This document shows, piece by piece, positions 44,078 through 53,058 of a stretch of 64,000 nt of DNA. The DNA is from Ruegeria faecimaris (lineage in GTDB: Bacteria > Pseudomonadota > Alphaproteobacteria > Rhodobacterales > Rhodobacteraceae). The translations under genes were made by a program, and so were the position numbers. Location of the stretch: positions 1 through 64,000 of the forward strand of contig NZ_FXTE01000007.1 of the NCBI RefSeq assembly GCF_900182615.1, given 5' to 3'. The stretch's first letter is position 1. The number at the start of each line of letters is the position of its first letter. The notes under the pieces were generated by a model. The model saw only the letters and a program-made list of their open reading frames with translations. It did not search any database and was not told the DNA's origin.

Positions 44078-46099
44078 TCAGCGGGTTCGCCAGGCTTGCG
44101 TGCGACCGAGGACGCCTTTGGAAGCAATCAGGTGGATGATCCGCGCCGCGGCGTTTGTGTAGAAGATCATCATCCCCATTGCGGCAGCCGGCGCAATATC
44201 GCCCGCATCGTCCATGTTTAGCACTGCAATAGATGCCAACGTGGTTTTGGGCGAGTATAGGAACACAACCGCAGATACCGTCGTCATTGCGTTTACGAAC
44301 AGATAGATTGATATGTCCAGCACGGCTGGCAGGCAAACAGGGACCGTGACACGGGCAAACAACTTCATCGTCGGTTGCTTGAGCGAGGCTGATACCGACT
44401 CGAATTCTCTGTCCATCTGCTTGAGCGCTGTCACTGCCGTCAGGTGCGACACAGTATAGAAGTGTGTCACCGTACAGATCACCAAAATTGCCATTGTTCC
44501 GTAGATACCGTTCAGCGGATTAGACGGGCTATTGAAGAAGAAGATGTATGACAGGCCCAGTACCATGCCCGGGATCGCCATTGGCAGCATCGCGAACATC
44601 TGAAAGATCGATCGACCTGTTCTAAACCCGTTCGACTTTTCAACCAGATATGCACCAAAGAAGACGACTGAAGTACCGATCACCGCCGTCAAAAGCGCCA
44701 GCTTGATCGAGTTAATGTAGGAGCCCCAACCGCCACCATCCATCTTGTTGAAATCGTAGTTCTTCAGGCTCAGGCTCAGGTCGTAGGGCCAAAACTTGAT
44801 TAGCGCCGCGAATTGGCACACAGCCAGCAGCCCAACGATGAACAAACCGATCAGACAGCAATAGACTAGAAAGAACCGATCTGCCTTTCGATTTGGGGTT
44901 GGCTGGTACGGGACCGACCGGGCCGACAATAAGGCAACCTGCTTTGATTGCACCATGCGGTCGATCGCGAACGCCAGGATTGCCGGGATCACCAGAACGA
45001 CCGAGACTACGGCACCCATTTCAAAGTTCTGCTGGCCGATCACCTGCTTGTAGATATCAACCGCCAGAACGTTGAACTGACCTCCAATCACTTTTGGCAG
45101 ACCAAAATCAGTTATGACCAGATTAAATACAACGAAAGCGGCCGAGATCAGACCATATCGCGCGCCGGGAACGGTGACCGTCCAAAAAGTACGCCACGGC
45201 GTTGAACGCAGGCTGACTGCAGCTTCGTATAGTCGTGCATCAGAGATCGCCAGCGCCGTTGAAATGATCAGGAAGGCGTGCGGGAAGGTGAAGAACACCG
45301 AGCCTATCACGATGCCAATCGGACCATAGATACTGGCGCCGAACAGCAACTCTTTTATCATGCCCTGATTGCCGAACAGATAGACCAGCGCGATCCCGGG
45401 CAAGAGCGAAGGCACCAGGATCGGAGCCATCGCAATCAGACGAAACACACCCTTGAACCGCATGCAACTCCGGTTGAGCGCATAAGCGAACCAGAACGCC
45501 AAAGTTACTGTGACAATGGTGCTAATTACAGAAATCCAAAGGGAGTTCTTGATAGAATTGAACAGTGCCGGGGTTGAGAAGTAGTTGACGAAATTTTCCA
45601 AGCCTCGCGATTGAACTGGCCTCAGCTGAACCCGCCGGAACTGATTGGAATCGAGCGTGACCCAATCCGTATTGTCTTGCAGCGTAGAACCGACAAGAAA
45701 CCGCCCGGTGTCGCTTGTGTTACGGATTTGGTACATGACCGGACTGCGAAAGCTGAAATCGGGAAAAAGCTCGGTTACTGATAGCCGCCCGTCTGAGCCG
45801 GTAGACAGTTCGGTGCCTGAAAAAGCCCCGATTTGTTCGTTCAGTGTGTCGGCTGACAGGATGGTTCCGTCAAATTGCCCCGCTTCATCACTGACCTGAA
45901 ACTCGTATTGTGACAACTCCATCCGATAGGTCGAGAATGACTTGGAAAGCATCGTGTAAAGCGGCAGGACCAACGTCGCGACCAGATAGAGTGCGATCAC
46001 GATCATGCTGCCGCGCATCAGGATGTCATCCCTGCTGAGCTTGGGTTTGATGTCAGGTCCGGCTGGAAGAGTCCCCGGGTTGGTTGAAATCTCGCTCAT
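44078..46099 (-). CDS. ABC transporter permease, fused double domain, for AEP
   Basis: Fused permease of 673 residues, about 12 helices, equivalent to PhnU plus PhnV in one chain. Both EAA-loops are visible: LYEAAVSLRSTPWRTFWTVT and EFESVSASLKQPTMKLFARV. A soluble stretch of about 100 residues between the first two helices carries LSADTLNEQIGAFSGTELST. Overlaps the ATPase gene by 4 bases. Same architecture as the permease at 15018-17234 but with a different N-terminal region. Confidence 0.87.
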   Translation of the reverse strand: MSEISTNPGTLPAGPDIKPKLSRDDILMRGSMIVIALYLVATLVLPLYTMLSKSFSTYRMELSQYEFQVSDEAGQFDGTILSADTLNEQIGAFSGTELSTGSDGRLSVTELFPDFSFRSPVMYQIRNTSDTGRFLVGSTLQDNTDWVTLDSNQFRRVQLRPVQSRGLENFVNYFSTPALFNSIKNSLWISVISTIVTVTLAFWFAYALNRSCMRFKGVFRLIAMAPILVPSLLPGIALVYLFGNQGMIKELLFGASIYGPIGIVIGSVFFTFPHAFLIISTALAISDARLYEAAVSLRSTPWRTFWTVTVPGARYGLISAAFVVFNLVITDFGLPKVIGGQFNVLAVDIYKQVIGQQNFEMGAVVSVVLVIPAILAFAIDRMVQSKQVALLSARSVPYQPTPNRKADRFFLVYCCLIGLFIVGLLAVCQFAALIKFWPYDLSLSLKNYDFNKMDGGGWGSYINSIKLALLTAVIGTSVVFFGAYLVEKSNGFRTGRSIFQMFAMLPMAIPGMVLGLSYIFFFNSPSNPLNGIYGTMAILVICTVTHFYTVSHLTAVTALKQMDREFESVSASLKQPTMKLFARVTVPVCLPAVLDISIYLFVNAMTTVSAVVFLYSPKTTLASIAVLNMDDAGDIAPAAAMGMMIFYTNAAARIIHLIASKGVLGRTQAWRTR

Positions 46100-47226
46100 G
46101 CTGCCGTCTCCGGAACATCGAAGGCCATTAGCCGGTTTTCGGGCAGCTCAATCACCATGGTCCTACCCTCTTCCAGTTCTAGGCGGCGCACGGCATTGAT
46201 CGAAAAATCTGCGATCAGTTCCGAAGATCCAAATCGCTCGTTGCTCAAGCGGCATCGCCAGAATGAACCGAGGAATTCCATTTCATCGAGAGTGACGTCG
46301 ATGCAATTCCTGTTGCCGCCGGTATCGAGATAACCAGCCTCATGCGGGATGATATCCTCGGGTCGGATCGCCGCAATCGCTGGCATTCCGTCGTTGAACG
46401 TGTGGCTGAGGCACGCAAAGGTCTTTTCGCCGACGCTCAGTCGACCACCCTTGGTGACCTGAGACTGGATCTGGTTCATTTCTCCGATGAAGTCGGCGAC
46501 GAACAAGTTTGCGGGTTCTCGGTAAATTTCTGTAGGTGACCCCACCTGCTCGATAACCCCATGATTCATGACCACGATCCGGTCCGCCATCGCCAGCGCT
46601 TCTTCCTGATCATGCGTAACCATCACAGTAGTCACACCCAGTTTGCGCTGCAGCTCTTTGATTTCGTGACGTAGATGGACGCGCACCTTTGCGTCCAATG
46701 CCGAAAGCGGCTCATCCAGCAACAAGAGACCGGGGTTGGTCGCAATGGCGCGGGCCAACGCAATCCGCTGCTGCTGGCCACCGGACAATTGCGCAGGATA
46801 CTTTTTGCCTTGTTCAGGCAACCCAACCAAATGAAGCAGTTCGCTGACACGCCCGGCAATATCCGATTTGCTGCGACCAGTGTTTTCCAAGCCGAAAGCA
46901 ATGTTCTTTTCGATCGTCAGGTTCGGGAACAAGGCGTAAGACTGAAACACAATCCCGAAATCACGCTCTGACGGCGGCAGATTTGACACATCCTTGCCGT
47001 CTTGCATGACAGTGCCCTTGGTTTGCAGATCGAGACCCGCAATCGCCCGGAGCAAGGTTGTTTTGCCGCAACCCGAAGGCCCCAGAAAACAGACAAATTC
47101 GCCTTCGTTGATTTCCAGGGATATGTCCTTGAGTGCAAGAAAGCTGCCGAACGCCTTCCACAAATTCTGGATGCTTAGATACAGTTCACCGGGTGGGGTT
47201 TTCTGAAGCACGGGAGCGGTCCTCAT
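46096..47226 (-). CDS. phnT: ABC transporter ATP-binding protein for AEP (PhnT-like)
   Basis: ATPase of 376 residues: Walker A GPSGCGKTTLLRAIAGLD, Q-loop IVFQSYALFPNLTI, signature LSGGQQQRIALARAIATNPG, Walker B LLLLDEPLSALDAKVRVH, H-loop MVTHDQEEALAMADR, and a C-terminal TOBE domain. Genes of this type next to phnWAY serve AEP uptake. Coupled to the permease by overlapping ATGA; separated from the binding-protein gene by a hairpin. Confidence 0.9.
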   Translation of the reverse strand: MRTAPVLQKTPPGELYLSIQNLWKAFGSFLALKDISLEINEGEFVCFLGPSGCGKTTLLRAIAGLDLQTKGTVMQDGKDVSNLPPSERDFGIVFQSYALFPNLTIEKNIAFGLENTGRSKSDIAGRVSELLHLVGLPEQGKKYPAQLSGGQQQRIALARAIATNPGLLLLDEPLSALDAKVRVHLRHEIKELQRKLGVTTVMVTHDQEEALAMADRIVVMNHGVIEQVGSPTEIYREPANLFVADFIGEMNQIQSQVTKGGRLSVGEKTFACLSHTFNDGMPAIAAIRPEDIIPHEAGYLDTGGNRNCIDVTLDEMEFLGSFWRCRLSNERFGSSELIADFSINAVRRLELEEGRTMVIELPENRLMAFDVPETAA

Positions 47227-47306
47227 ATCTGCACCTCGGGAACGGCCGATCTGGGCCGGTTGAAGCCGGGCGCGCTGGTCACGTTGTTTGGAAAAATAGA
47301 GTGGTG

Positions 47307-47336
47307 TGCAGAAGAGGTGCTTACACCTCTTCTGCA
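47307..47336 (-). terminator. Stem-loop between the AEP-binding protein and ATPase genes
   Basis: TGCAGAAGAGGTG and CACCTCTTCTGCA form a perfect 13-bp stem with a 4-base loop, 7 bases after the binding-protein stop. Without an adjacent T-run it is more likely an mRNA-stabilising or attenuating hairpin that keeps binding-protein levels above permease levels. Confidence 0.65.
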
Positions 47337-47343
47337 GGTTGGT

Positions 47344-48363
47344 TTACTTCGCTTCAGACTTCCCGTCATAGCGAGACTGCCATTCTTTCAGTATCGCCGC
47401 GCGGTTGTTGGCGGCAAATTCAAAGTCGTTGTCGATCATCGCATCCAGAAGACCTTCAGGGAAGTGCTCGACCGGTTTTGCGACGCCAGGATAGGCGACA
47501 ACGGCGTACCCTGTGTTGTACATCTCGTTGGCTTCCTTGGTGACGGTGAAATCAACCAGTTTCTGCGCGGCTTCGAGATTTGCAGTACCGGCAACAATAG
47601 CGGTCGCTTCCATGTCCCAGCCGACACCTTCTGACGGGACAATAATCTCAAGCGGCGCACCATCAGCTTTCGACTTAGCACCACGGAAAGCAAAAGAAAT
47701 GCCAATCGGGATCTCACCTGCAGCAGCCAGTTTGCACGGCTTTGAACCAGAGTGGGTATATCGCGCGATGTTCTCGTGCAATCCGTCCATGTACTCCCAG
47801 CCGCCTTCTTCGCCGAACATCTGCAGCCAACTTGAAACATCAAGGAAACCAGTGCCCGACGAGTTCGGATTTGGCATGATCACCTGATCCTTATACATGG
47901 GGTCTGTAAGATCCTTCCACGAAGTTGGTGGCTTCAGTCCCGCCTTCTCGGCCTCGACGGTATTGTAGCAAACTGCCGCAACCCAAGCGTCCATGCCAAC
48001 CCACGCCGGAGGATTGTCGTCATCGACAAATTTCGCGTCTAGGTCGCCAACACCCGCAGGCGCGTAAGGCTCCAGCATACCTTCGGACTTGAGCAACAAA
48101 AGCGAAGTGGCTGCGAGACCCCACACGACGTCTGCCTGAGGGTTGTCCCTCTCGGCCAACAGTTTGGCGGTGATGATCCCGGTCGAATCCCGCACCCAGT
48201 TGATTTTGATGTCCGGATTGCTCGCATTGAACGTCTCAGCGTAGCGCGCCAGGTCTTCAGCTTCGACGGCTGTGTAAACTGTCAATTCGGTTTCAGATAA
48301 CGCAACTGTAGCAGTCAAGGAGCTTACGGCCAGGGCTGCAAGAAATTTGGTCTTATGTTTCAT
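47344..48363 (-). CDS. phnS: ABC transporter AEP-binding protein (PhnS-like)
   Basis: Periplasmic binding protein of 339 residues. Signal peptide about 1-23 (MKHKTKFLAALAVSSLTATV), mature start ETELTVYTAVEAEDLARYAE. NPNSSGTGFLDVSSWLQMFG and TGIITAKLLAERDNPQADVV are family motifs shared with FbpA/AfuA. ATG at 48363 is chosen; the open frame upstream has no signal peptide. First gene of the transporter operon facing the catabolic operon. Related AepX/PhnS proteins bind AEP with high affinity. Confidence 0.87.
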   Translation of the reverse strand: MKHKTKFLAALAVSSLTATVALSETELTVYTAVEAEDLARYAETFNASNPDIKINWVRDSTGIITAKLLAERDNPQADVVWGLAATSLLLLKSEGMLEPYAPAGVGDLDAKFVDDDNPPAWVGMDAWVAAVCYNTVEAEKAGLKPPTSWKDLTDPMYKDQVIMPNPNSSGTGFLDVSSWLQMFGEEGGWEYMDGLHENIARYTHSGSKPCKLAAAGEIPIGISFAFRGAKSKADGAPLEIIVPSEGVGWDMEATAIVAGTANLEAAQKLVDFTVTKEANEMYNTGYAVVAYPGVAKPVEHFPEGLLDAMIDNDFEFAANNRAAILKEWQSRYDGKSEAK

Positions 48364-48861
48364 CGTGATCCTCTGTCGGTTGATTATTCTCGGGAACGCC
48401 ATTCTTGAGCAGCGCTTATTTGCAGTTCCATGCTCCGGCAGTGTGACAGATAAATAGATCAAGAAAAATCGATTATACCTTCCACATCATAAGCAAAACC
48501 TATGTAAGGCAATCCGCCCTAGCGCTCGGAATTGAGTGTCATACCCCATTGATATGAGATTGGAACTCTCCCTGCACCAGTCACCCAAGAGTTCCGTTCA
48601 AATCAGTGCGCTTCGGCATTGGCCCGTCGAACGGGCGGTGGGCTACGAAATCCGAGGCTACATACTGCTACCTGTCGACTGGACAGCCGCCAATCGAACA
48701 TGACGGTCATAGTGCTCGCAAATACCTTCGCAAATGTCTGACGTCAGCACTTGCGGGACAGTTCAGGTCGATTTGATAAGAGAGATTTTCTGGCACATCG
48801 TACCCGCCAAGGAGTGGAGGTGAGATAGAAACCCAGAACACGTAAGAGCCACGGCTAAAAG
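48364..48861. other. Non-coding interval upstream of phnS
   Basis: About 500 bases with no supported gene on either strand. It must contain the promoter of the AEP transporter operon; no -35/-10 pair was assigned. The right end merges into an insertion-sequence relic. Confidence 0.4.
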
Positions 48862-49131
48862 ATCGTCAAGGATATCCGTCGTGCTACCCGCAAGCACTAT
48901 TCAGCGGAAGAGAAGATCTGGATCGTTCTGGACAAGCGCAAGGGCGAAGGCAGCATTGTGGAGCTGTGCTGCCGGGCAGGCATTGCTCAGAGTCTGTACT
49001 ATAGCTGGTCCAAAGAACTCCCTGAAGCTGGCAAGAAGCGCCTCGCGGGCTATAAGATACGTGCGGCGACCTTATCCGAAGTTAAAGACCTGCGCCTTGG
49101 ACTCGTTATCCCGCAACTTCCTTCTCCTTAG
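48862..49131 (+). mobile_element. IS3-family OrfA relic
   Basis: The frame from about 48862 reads RKHYSAEEKIWIVLDKRKGE, then SIVELCCRAGIAQSLYYSWS and KELPEAGKKRLAGYKIRAAT, the helix-turn-helix protein OrfA of IS3-family elements (consensus KHYSAEEKIRIVL-G-RGE). After SEVKDLR the homology ends and a TAG follows at 49129-49131. OrfB is missing, so the element is dead. Confidence 0.75.
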
Positions 49132-49144
49132 TCCAACTTGTACG

Positions 49145-49984
49145 TCATCTTGTTAGGGCCAGAACCACAATTCCAACTGCCACGATTATCGCCGCCAGGA
49201 GCCTGTTGGATTTTGGACCCTCTCCAAACCACATCACACCAATTATTGAAGCGAAGATGACCGAACTTTCTCGGAGCGCCGATACGACACCCAACGGTGC
49301 GAAACTCTTAACATAGAGCACCAGACCATAGGCTAAGCCGGAAATGATTCCTCCTGCTAAGCCTGACCAGACATATCTCTTTGGAAGTGCGATGAGGCGC
49401 TCCCATCGGGTCGAGAAGATGAACCCCGCCACGAAGATCTCAGCCACGAACAATACCGTGATATATCCAAGCGTATTCCCTGACAGTCTCACGCCAATAC
49501 CGTCGACTAAAGAGTAGGAAGCAATCATCAAACCTGTTCCGAATGCCGCCGCGATACCTACCCAGTTCGTGCCCTTTCCAAGTCCGCCAAAAGACAGGCA
49601 ACCGATGCCGGCCGAAATGCAGACAATACCGATCCACGCGCCCGGAGGAAGGAATTCACCGGCAAGAAAGACCGCTCCCAACGCCACTAATATGGGCGTT
49701 ATCCCGCGCGATATGGGGTACACCACCGATAAATCGCCGTAACGGTAGGCCGTGTTGAGAAACCAGTAGTATCCCCAATGAATCAAGGTGGAACCAATAA
49801 TGTATGGAATTGCAGCCATTACTGGAAAGCCCGTAAAAGGAAGCACGGCAAGCGCAGGTATGGCATGCCCGATCGAGATTAATCCCAACATAATGGCCTT
49901 GTCAGGCGCGCCCTTTACGACCGCATTCCACAGCGCATGAAGGAAAGCCGCAAACAGTACGATGAGGATCGCATGTACTGTCAT
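49145..49984 (-). CDS. EamA/DMT-family transporter
   Basis: Membrane protein of 279 residues with ten hydrophobic segments in two EamA repeats, starting MTVHAILIVLFAAFLHALWN. Repeat landmarks: VVYPISRGITPILVALGAVF in the first half and GVVSALRESSVIFASIIGVM in the second. Such proteins export or exchange amino acids and other metabolites. ATG at 49984 is preferred to a codon four earlier. Monocistronic between two relic regions; substrate unknown. Confidence 0.82.
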   Translation of the reverse strand: MTVHAILIVLFAAFLHALWNAVVKGAPDKAIMLGLISIGHAIPALAVLPFTGFPVMAAIPYIIGSTLIHWGYYWFLNTAYRYGDLSVVYPISRGITPILVALGAVFLAGEFLPPGAWIGIVCISAGIGCLSFGGLGKGTNWVGIAAAFGTGLMIASYSLVDGIGVRLSGNTLGYITVLFVAEIFVAGFIFSTRWERLIALPKRYVWSGLAGGIISGLAYGLVLYVKSFAPLGVVSALRESSVIFASIIGVMWFGEGPKSNRLLAAIIVAVGIVVLALTR

Positions 49985-50036
49985 TGCTCGTCGCAATCAG
50001 CGAAAACGCCTTGTAGACACATATGATTTTGCACCT

Positions 50037-50210
50037 CTATGCGCTCTGCTTCATGCGCTGATCGACTGGCGTTCTACTAAATCTTTGCTTGTATCGCTGC
50101 GAAAGCGTCGTACAGGAAACAAATCCACAGGCCAATGCAATTTCTGTCATATACAGGTCAGTGAATTCGGCGATGGCATGAGCCTTCTCCAACCGCTCTG
50201 CCATATAGTT
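50037..50210 (-). pseudogene. AraC-type DNA-binding domain fragment
   Basis: About 55 residues reading ERLEKAHAIAEFTDLYMTEI and ALACGFVSCTTLSQRYKQRF, then SRTPVDQR, the C-terminal helix-turn-helix pair of a GlxA-type AraC regulator. The rest of the gene is absent. Confidence 0.65.
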
Positions 50211-50350
50211 TGGCTTTGAGTTCGTCATGGTTCGTAACGTGGTTAGGCATTGACTGGCGGTCAAAACTGTCAGGCTTCCGTGTCTTGAGAGAATTCAATC
50301 AGAATTGAAGAAAACGTATTATATTCGAAATGAACGCCGCACGGCCTTGT

Positions 50351-50774
50351 ACCCGCCTCAAGGCCAAATCCGTTAACCATATTCAACACGCCAGCAGGCA
50401 GGATATCCGCGATCAGTTCACTGAAAACCATTATTGTCGCTGGCGTTGCTTGGCCGGATTCAGGGCCACGCAATAGCCGGCAGCTCCAGATTGTCTGCCA
50501 GCTTTTGCACTATCCGCGTCAGAACATTCGCACGCTCGGCCACGCTGGTCGAACCTCAGGCATCGGCAGCCGAATGCGCTGCGTCCAGAGCGGCCTCAAC
50601 GTCTGAAGCATCAGACCGTGCGATCTGGTCAATGGGCTGGCCGGTGATCGGACTTAGATTCTCAAAATACCTGCCTGCCTTTGGCTTGCAAAAGTCGCCT
50701 CCGATCAAATTGCCATAGCGGGATGCAAAGGGCGAGATACTCGTTACCGCATGCAGATTGGTCATCTCATTCAT
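50351..50774 (-). pseudogene. Aldehyde dehydrogenase pseudogene (AldB type)
   Basis: GGAGAAATTCA precedes ATG at 50774. The frame reads ISPFASRYGNLIGGDF and NLSPITGQPIDQIARSDASD, as in AldB-type dehydrogenases, then stops at TGA (50556-50558) where relatives have Trp. It continues GSTSVAERANVLTRIVQKLA, then, after a large internal deletion and a frame change, TPATIMVFSELIADILPAGV and LNMVNGFGLEAG near 50351. The catalytic half is gone. Confidence 0.8.
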
Positions 50775-50988
50775 TGAATTTCTCCATAAGTTCACGGTCG
50801 GGGGTTTTGACATCCCGCGCATCGGCTGATGCAGCGGTGTGGAACCCGGCCCACCGTTCTTGTTGTACGGCGACTTGGCTAACATGATGAATTTTCAGAA
50901 TGTATCCGACCATAATAGTATTACTTTGGTCGCTGCTTGGGGTCTTCCTGTCCGCAATCGCCGAGAGCGCCAAAAAATGTGCCTCGAA

Positions 50989-51025
50989 TGTAAGCGCTTG
51001 CACGAATCAAATGTAAGCGCTTACA
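50989..51025. promoter_or_regulatory. Pair of LacI-type operators upstream of the DHPS operon
   Basis: TGTAAGCGCTTGCA (50989-51002) and TGTAAGCGCTTACA (51012-51025) are palindromes of the LacI/GalR type with the central CG step; the second is perfect. Their centres are 23 bases apart, about two helical turns. They lie 246 bases before the TRAP binding-protein gene. No LacI-family gene is in the window, so the regulator is encoded elsewhere. Confidence 0.75.
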
Positions 51026-51063
51026 GTGTCGCTCAGAACTGCAACCTTTTCGGATCCTGTTTT

Positions 51064-51249
51064 ATGTTCCTTACCGCCTCGCTGATCGTCTTTGTCATCT
51101 ACTTCGCCAACGTCGCTCTGGGGGCCTTTGCAGCAAGCGCATTCCTTGGGGACGTGGGCGAAATGCTGGTTCTGTTTGCCGCGTCGATATTGTTTGTCGT
51201 CGCCATTCTTCAAAAAGAGGCTGACCGAAACAAAAAGAACGGCAGCTAA
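51064..51249 (+). CDS. Small two-helix membrane protein before the DHPS TRAP genes
   Basis: A 61-residue protein, MFLTASLIVFVIYFANVALG, a short loop (DVGEM), a second helix LVLFAASILFVVAILQK and a charged tail EADRNKKNGS. It ends 21 bases before the binding-protein start and downstream of both operators, so it is transcribed with the operon. No family assigned; it may assist the TRAP transporter. The ribosome binding site is weak. Confidence 0.6.
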   Translation: MFLTASLIVFVIYFANVALGAFAASAFLGDVGEMLVLFAASILFVVAILQKEADRNKKNGS

Positions 51250-51270
51250 GGATTTCTGGGAGGAAACATA

Positions 51271-52419
51271 ATGGACAAAGATCGCAAGGACCTTGCGTCG
51301 GCAGCACGCCGAAATTTTCTGAAATTGACGGCAACAGGCGGCTTCACGGCGGCCATGGTAGCTGGTGCTGCGGGGACGTTGTGGTCAACTGAAGCTGCAG
51401 CGCAAAGTGCCAGCGAAGAGCGCGACCGCGAGGCTGCAGCGGACCATATCATGGTTCTGGCAACTGCCTATCCGGTCGGTGCGTCGCGTGGTTATCCAAT
51501 CATGCAGCTGGACCTGAAGGAAAACATCCAGAACGCGACCAACGGCAAGGTCTATGTCAAACTCGCGCCTGGCGGGCAGCTGGGTGCAGGCGGCGCGCTG
51601 GTGCAGGCGGTGCAGGGTGGCACAATTCAGGCAGCACAGCATTCGCTTTCGAACTTCGCGCCATTTGCCTCGACCGTTGACCTGATCAACATGCCGTATC
51701 TGTGCGGGTCAAACCAGCGTTTCACAAACCTCGTCAACTCGCAGTTCTGGAAGGACACGGTCGAGCCGAAGGTTGAGGAGAACGGCTTCAAGGCGCTGTT
51801 TTATATCAACATCGACCCCCGTGTCGTTGCCATCCGCAAGGGTGGCCCCGGACCGGTCTTGACACCTGGCGACCTGTCCGGCGTCAAGTTCCGCGTTCCC
51901 GGCTCGAAGATGCTGCAGCAATACTACCGCATGGTTGGTGCAAATCCGACGCCTGTGGCCTGGGGAGAAACCCCGTCTGCGATCAAACAGGGCGTCGCTG
52001 ACGCGCTTGACCCGTCCGTGGGTGCGCTCGAAGTCTTTGGTTTCAAAGATATCCTGAGCCATGTGACTTTCACCCAGGCCGTGCCAGACAGCCAAGTTTA
52101 TTCGTGCAACCTGGAATGGTTTAACTCAATGCCCGCCGACGTGCAGGAAGGGATCATGTGGGGGTCCGAGATGACCTCGCACCAGAACCTTGCCAAAGTG
52201 CCATCGGCCCGCGCCTACGCTATGGCCGAACTGATCAAAGCAGGTGTCGAATTCCACTCGCTCAGCGAAGAGCAACTGGCTGAATGGAAAGCCGCTGGTG
52301 GCTACCAACGGTCCGAATGGGACGAGTTCAAGATCGATCTGGCCGGGTCCATGGACAACTTCGCCAAGATGGAAGAAGCCGCAGGTACCCAAGGCAAGTA
52401 CTACGTGCATGACGCTTAA
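51271..52419 (+). CDS. hpsK: TRAP substrate-binding protein for DHPS (HpsK-like)
   Basis: Periplasmic binding protein of 382 residues. A twin-arginine leader (AARRNFLKLTATGGFTAAMV) suggests export by the Tat system. The mature part has DctP-family motifs: LAPGGQLGAGGALVQAVQGG, LSGVKFRVPGSKMLQQYYRM and EALD-like ADALDPSVGALEVFGFKDIL. GGAGG precedes the ATG. Located at the head of a DHPS catabolic operon, so DHPS or a related sulfonate is the inferred ligand. The Arg in GVKFRVPG would contact the acidic group. Confidence 0.85.
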   Translation: MDKDRKDLASAARRNFLKLTATGGFTAAMVAGAAGTLWSTEAAAQSASEERDREAAADHIMVLATAYPVGASRGYPIMQLDLKENIQNATNGKVYVKLAPGGQLGAGGALVQAVQGGTIQAAQHSLSNFAPFASTVDLINMPYLCGSNQRFTNLVNSQFWKDTVEPKVEENGFKALFYINIDPRVVAIRKGGPGPVLTPGDLSGVKFRVPGSKMLQQYYRMVGANPTPVAWGETPSAIKQGVADALDPSVGALEVFGFKDILSHVTFTQAVPDSQVYSCNLEWFNSMPADVQEGIMWGSEMTSHQNLAKVPSARAYAMAELIKAGVEFHSLSEEQLAEWKAAGGYQRSEWDEFKIDLAGSMDNFAKMEEAAGTQGKYYVHDA

Positions 52420-52427
52420 CAGTCGGG

Positions 52428-52453
52428 TCGGGCGTGCCTCCACGCGCGCCCGA
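52428..52453 (+). terminator. Hairpin between the DHPS-binding protein and permease genes
   Basis: TCGGGCG (52428-52434) and CGCCCGA (52447-52453) form a 7-bp stem 8 bases after the hpsK stop. No T-run follows. It matches the hairpins found at the same place in the other two transporter operons of this window. Confidence 0.5.
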
Positions 52454-52533
52454 TCACCAATATTCTCCCGCCTCAGTAAAATCCAAACGCGTCAGCGCGG
52501 TTCGTTTTGCTAGGCAAATCAGCAGGTTCTCAC

Positions 52534-53046
52534 ATGAGCTTTTTGCGCCGAATTGATAGAGACGCCGAGCGCTGGTTGCTTCTGGTCTTCTACGTGATGC
52601 TTGTCATCACCATGGCGATCGAGGTGCTGCGCCGGGAAATATTCTCTTTTTCCTCGATCTGGGGCGAAGAAATTGTGCGGTACTCCTTCATCTATCTCGC
52701 ATGGATCGGTGCCGCCGCCGCAGTGAAAGAGCGCGCGCATATCCGTATCGACGTGCTGATGCACTACCTCGGGCCACGGGCAAAGGCGCTGCTGTATATC
52801 TTCGGTGACCTGGTGATGTTCGGTGTTGCTGTGATTGCCCTCTATTGGTCCTACGAAGCCGTGCATGTGTCAGCCAAATTCGGGTCGGTCACGGACGGGC
52901 TACGCATTTCCAAAGTATGGTTCCTGATGGCGGTTCCATTGGGGTTCGGCCTGATCATATTGCGGCTGATTCAATCACTACTGCGCGACATCCATTCCCT
53001 CAGAACGGGCAAACCCGTTTTTGAGGGCGACACACTCTTTGATTGA
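52534..53046 (+). CDS. hpsL: TRAP small permease (HpsL-like)
   Basis: DctQ-type subunit of 170 residues with four helices, starting MSFLRRIDRDAERWLLLVFY; signature IWGEEIVRYSFIYLAWIGAA followed by KERAHIRIDVL. ATG at 52534 is chosen over an upstream TTG. Lies between the binding protein and the large permease, 12 bases before the latter. Confidence 0.86.
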   Translation: MSFLRRIDRDAERWLLLVFYVMLVITMAIEVLRREIFSFSSIWGEEIVRYSFIYLAWIGAAAAVKERAHIRIDVLMHYLGPRAKALLYIFGDLVMFGVAVIALYWSYEAVHVSAKFGSVTDGLRISKVWFLMAVPLGFGLIILRLIQSLLRDIHSLRTGKPVFEGDTLFD

Positions 53047-53058
53047 GGGATGATTTGA

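Noticed and set aside
44078..48363. Iron(III) importer
   Set aside because: Same family, but the position facing phnWAY and a LysR gene points to AEP uptake.
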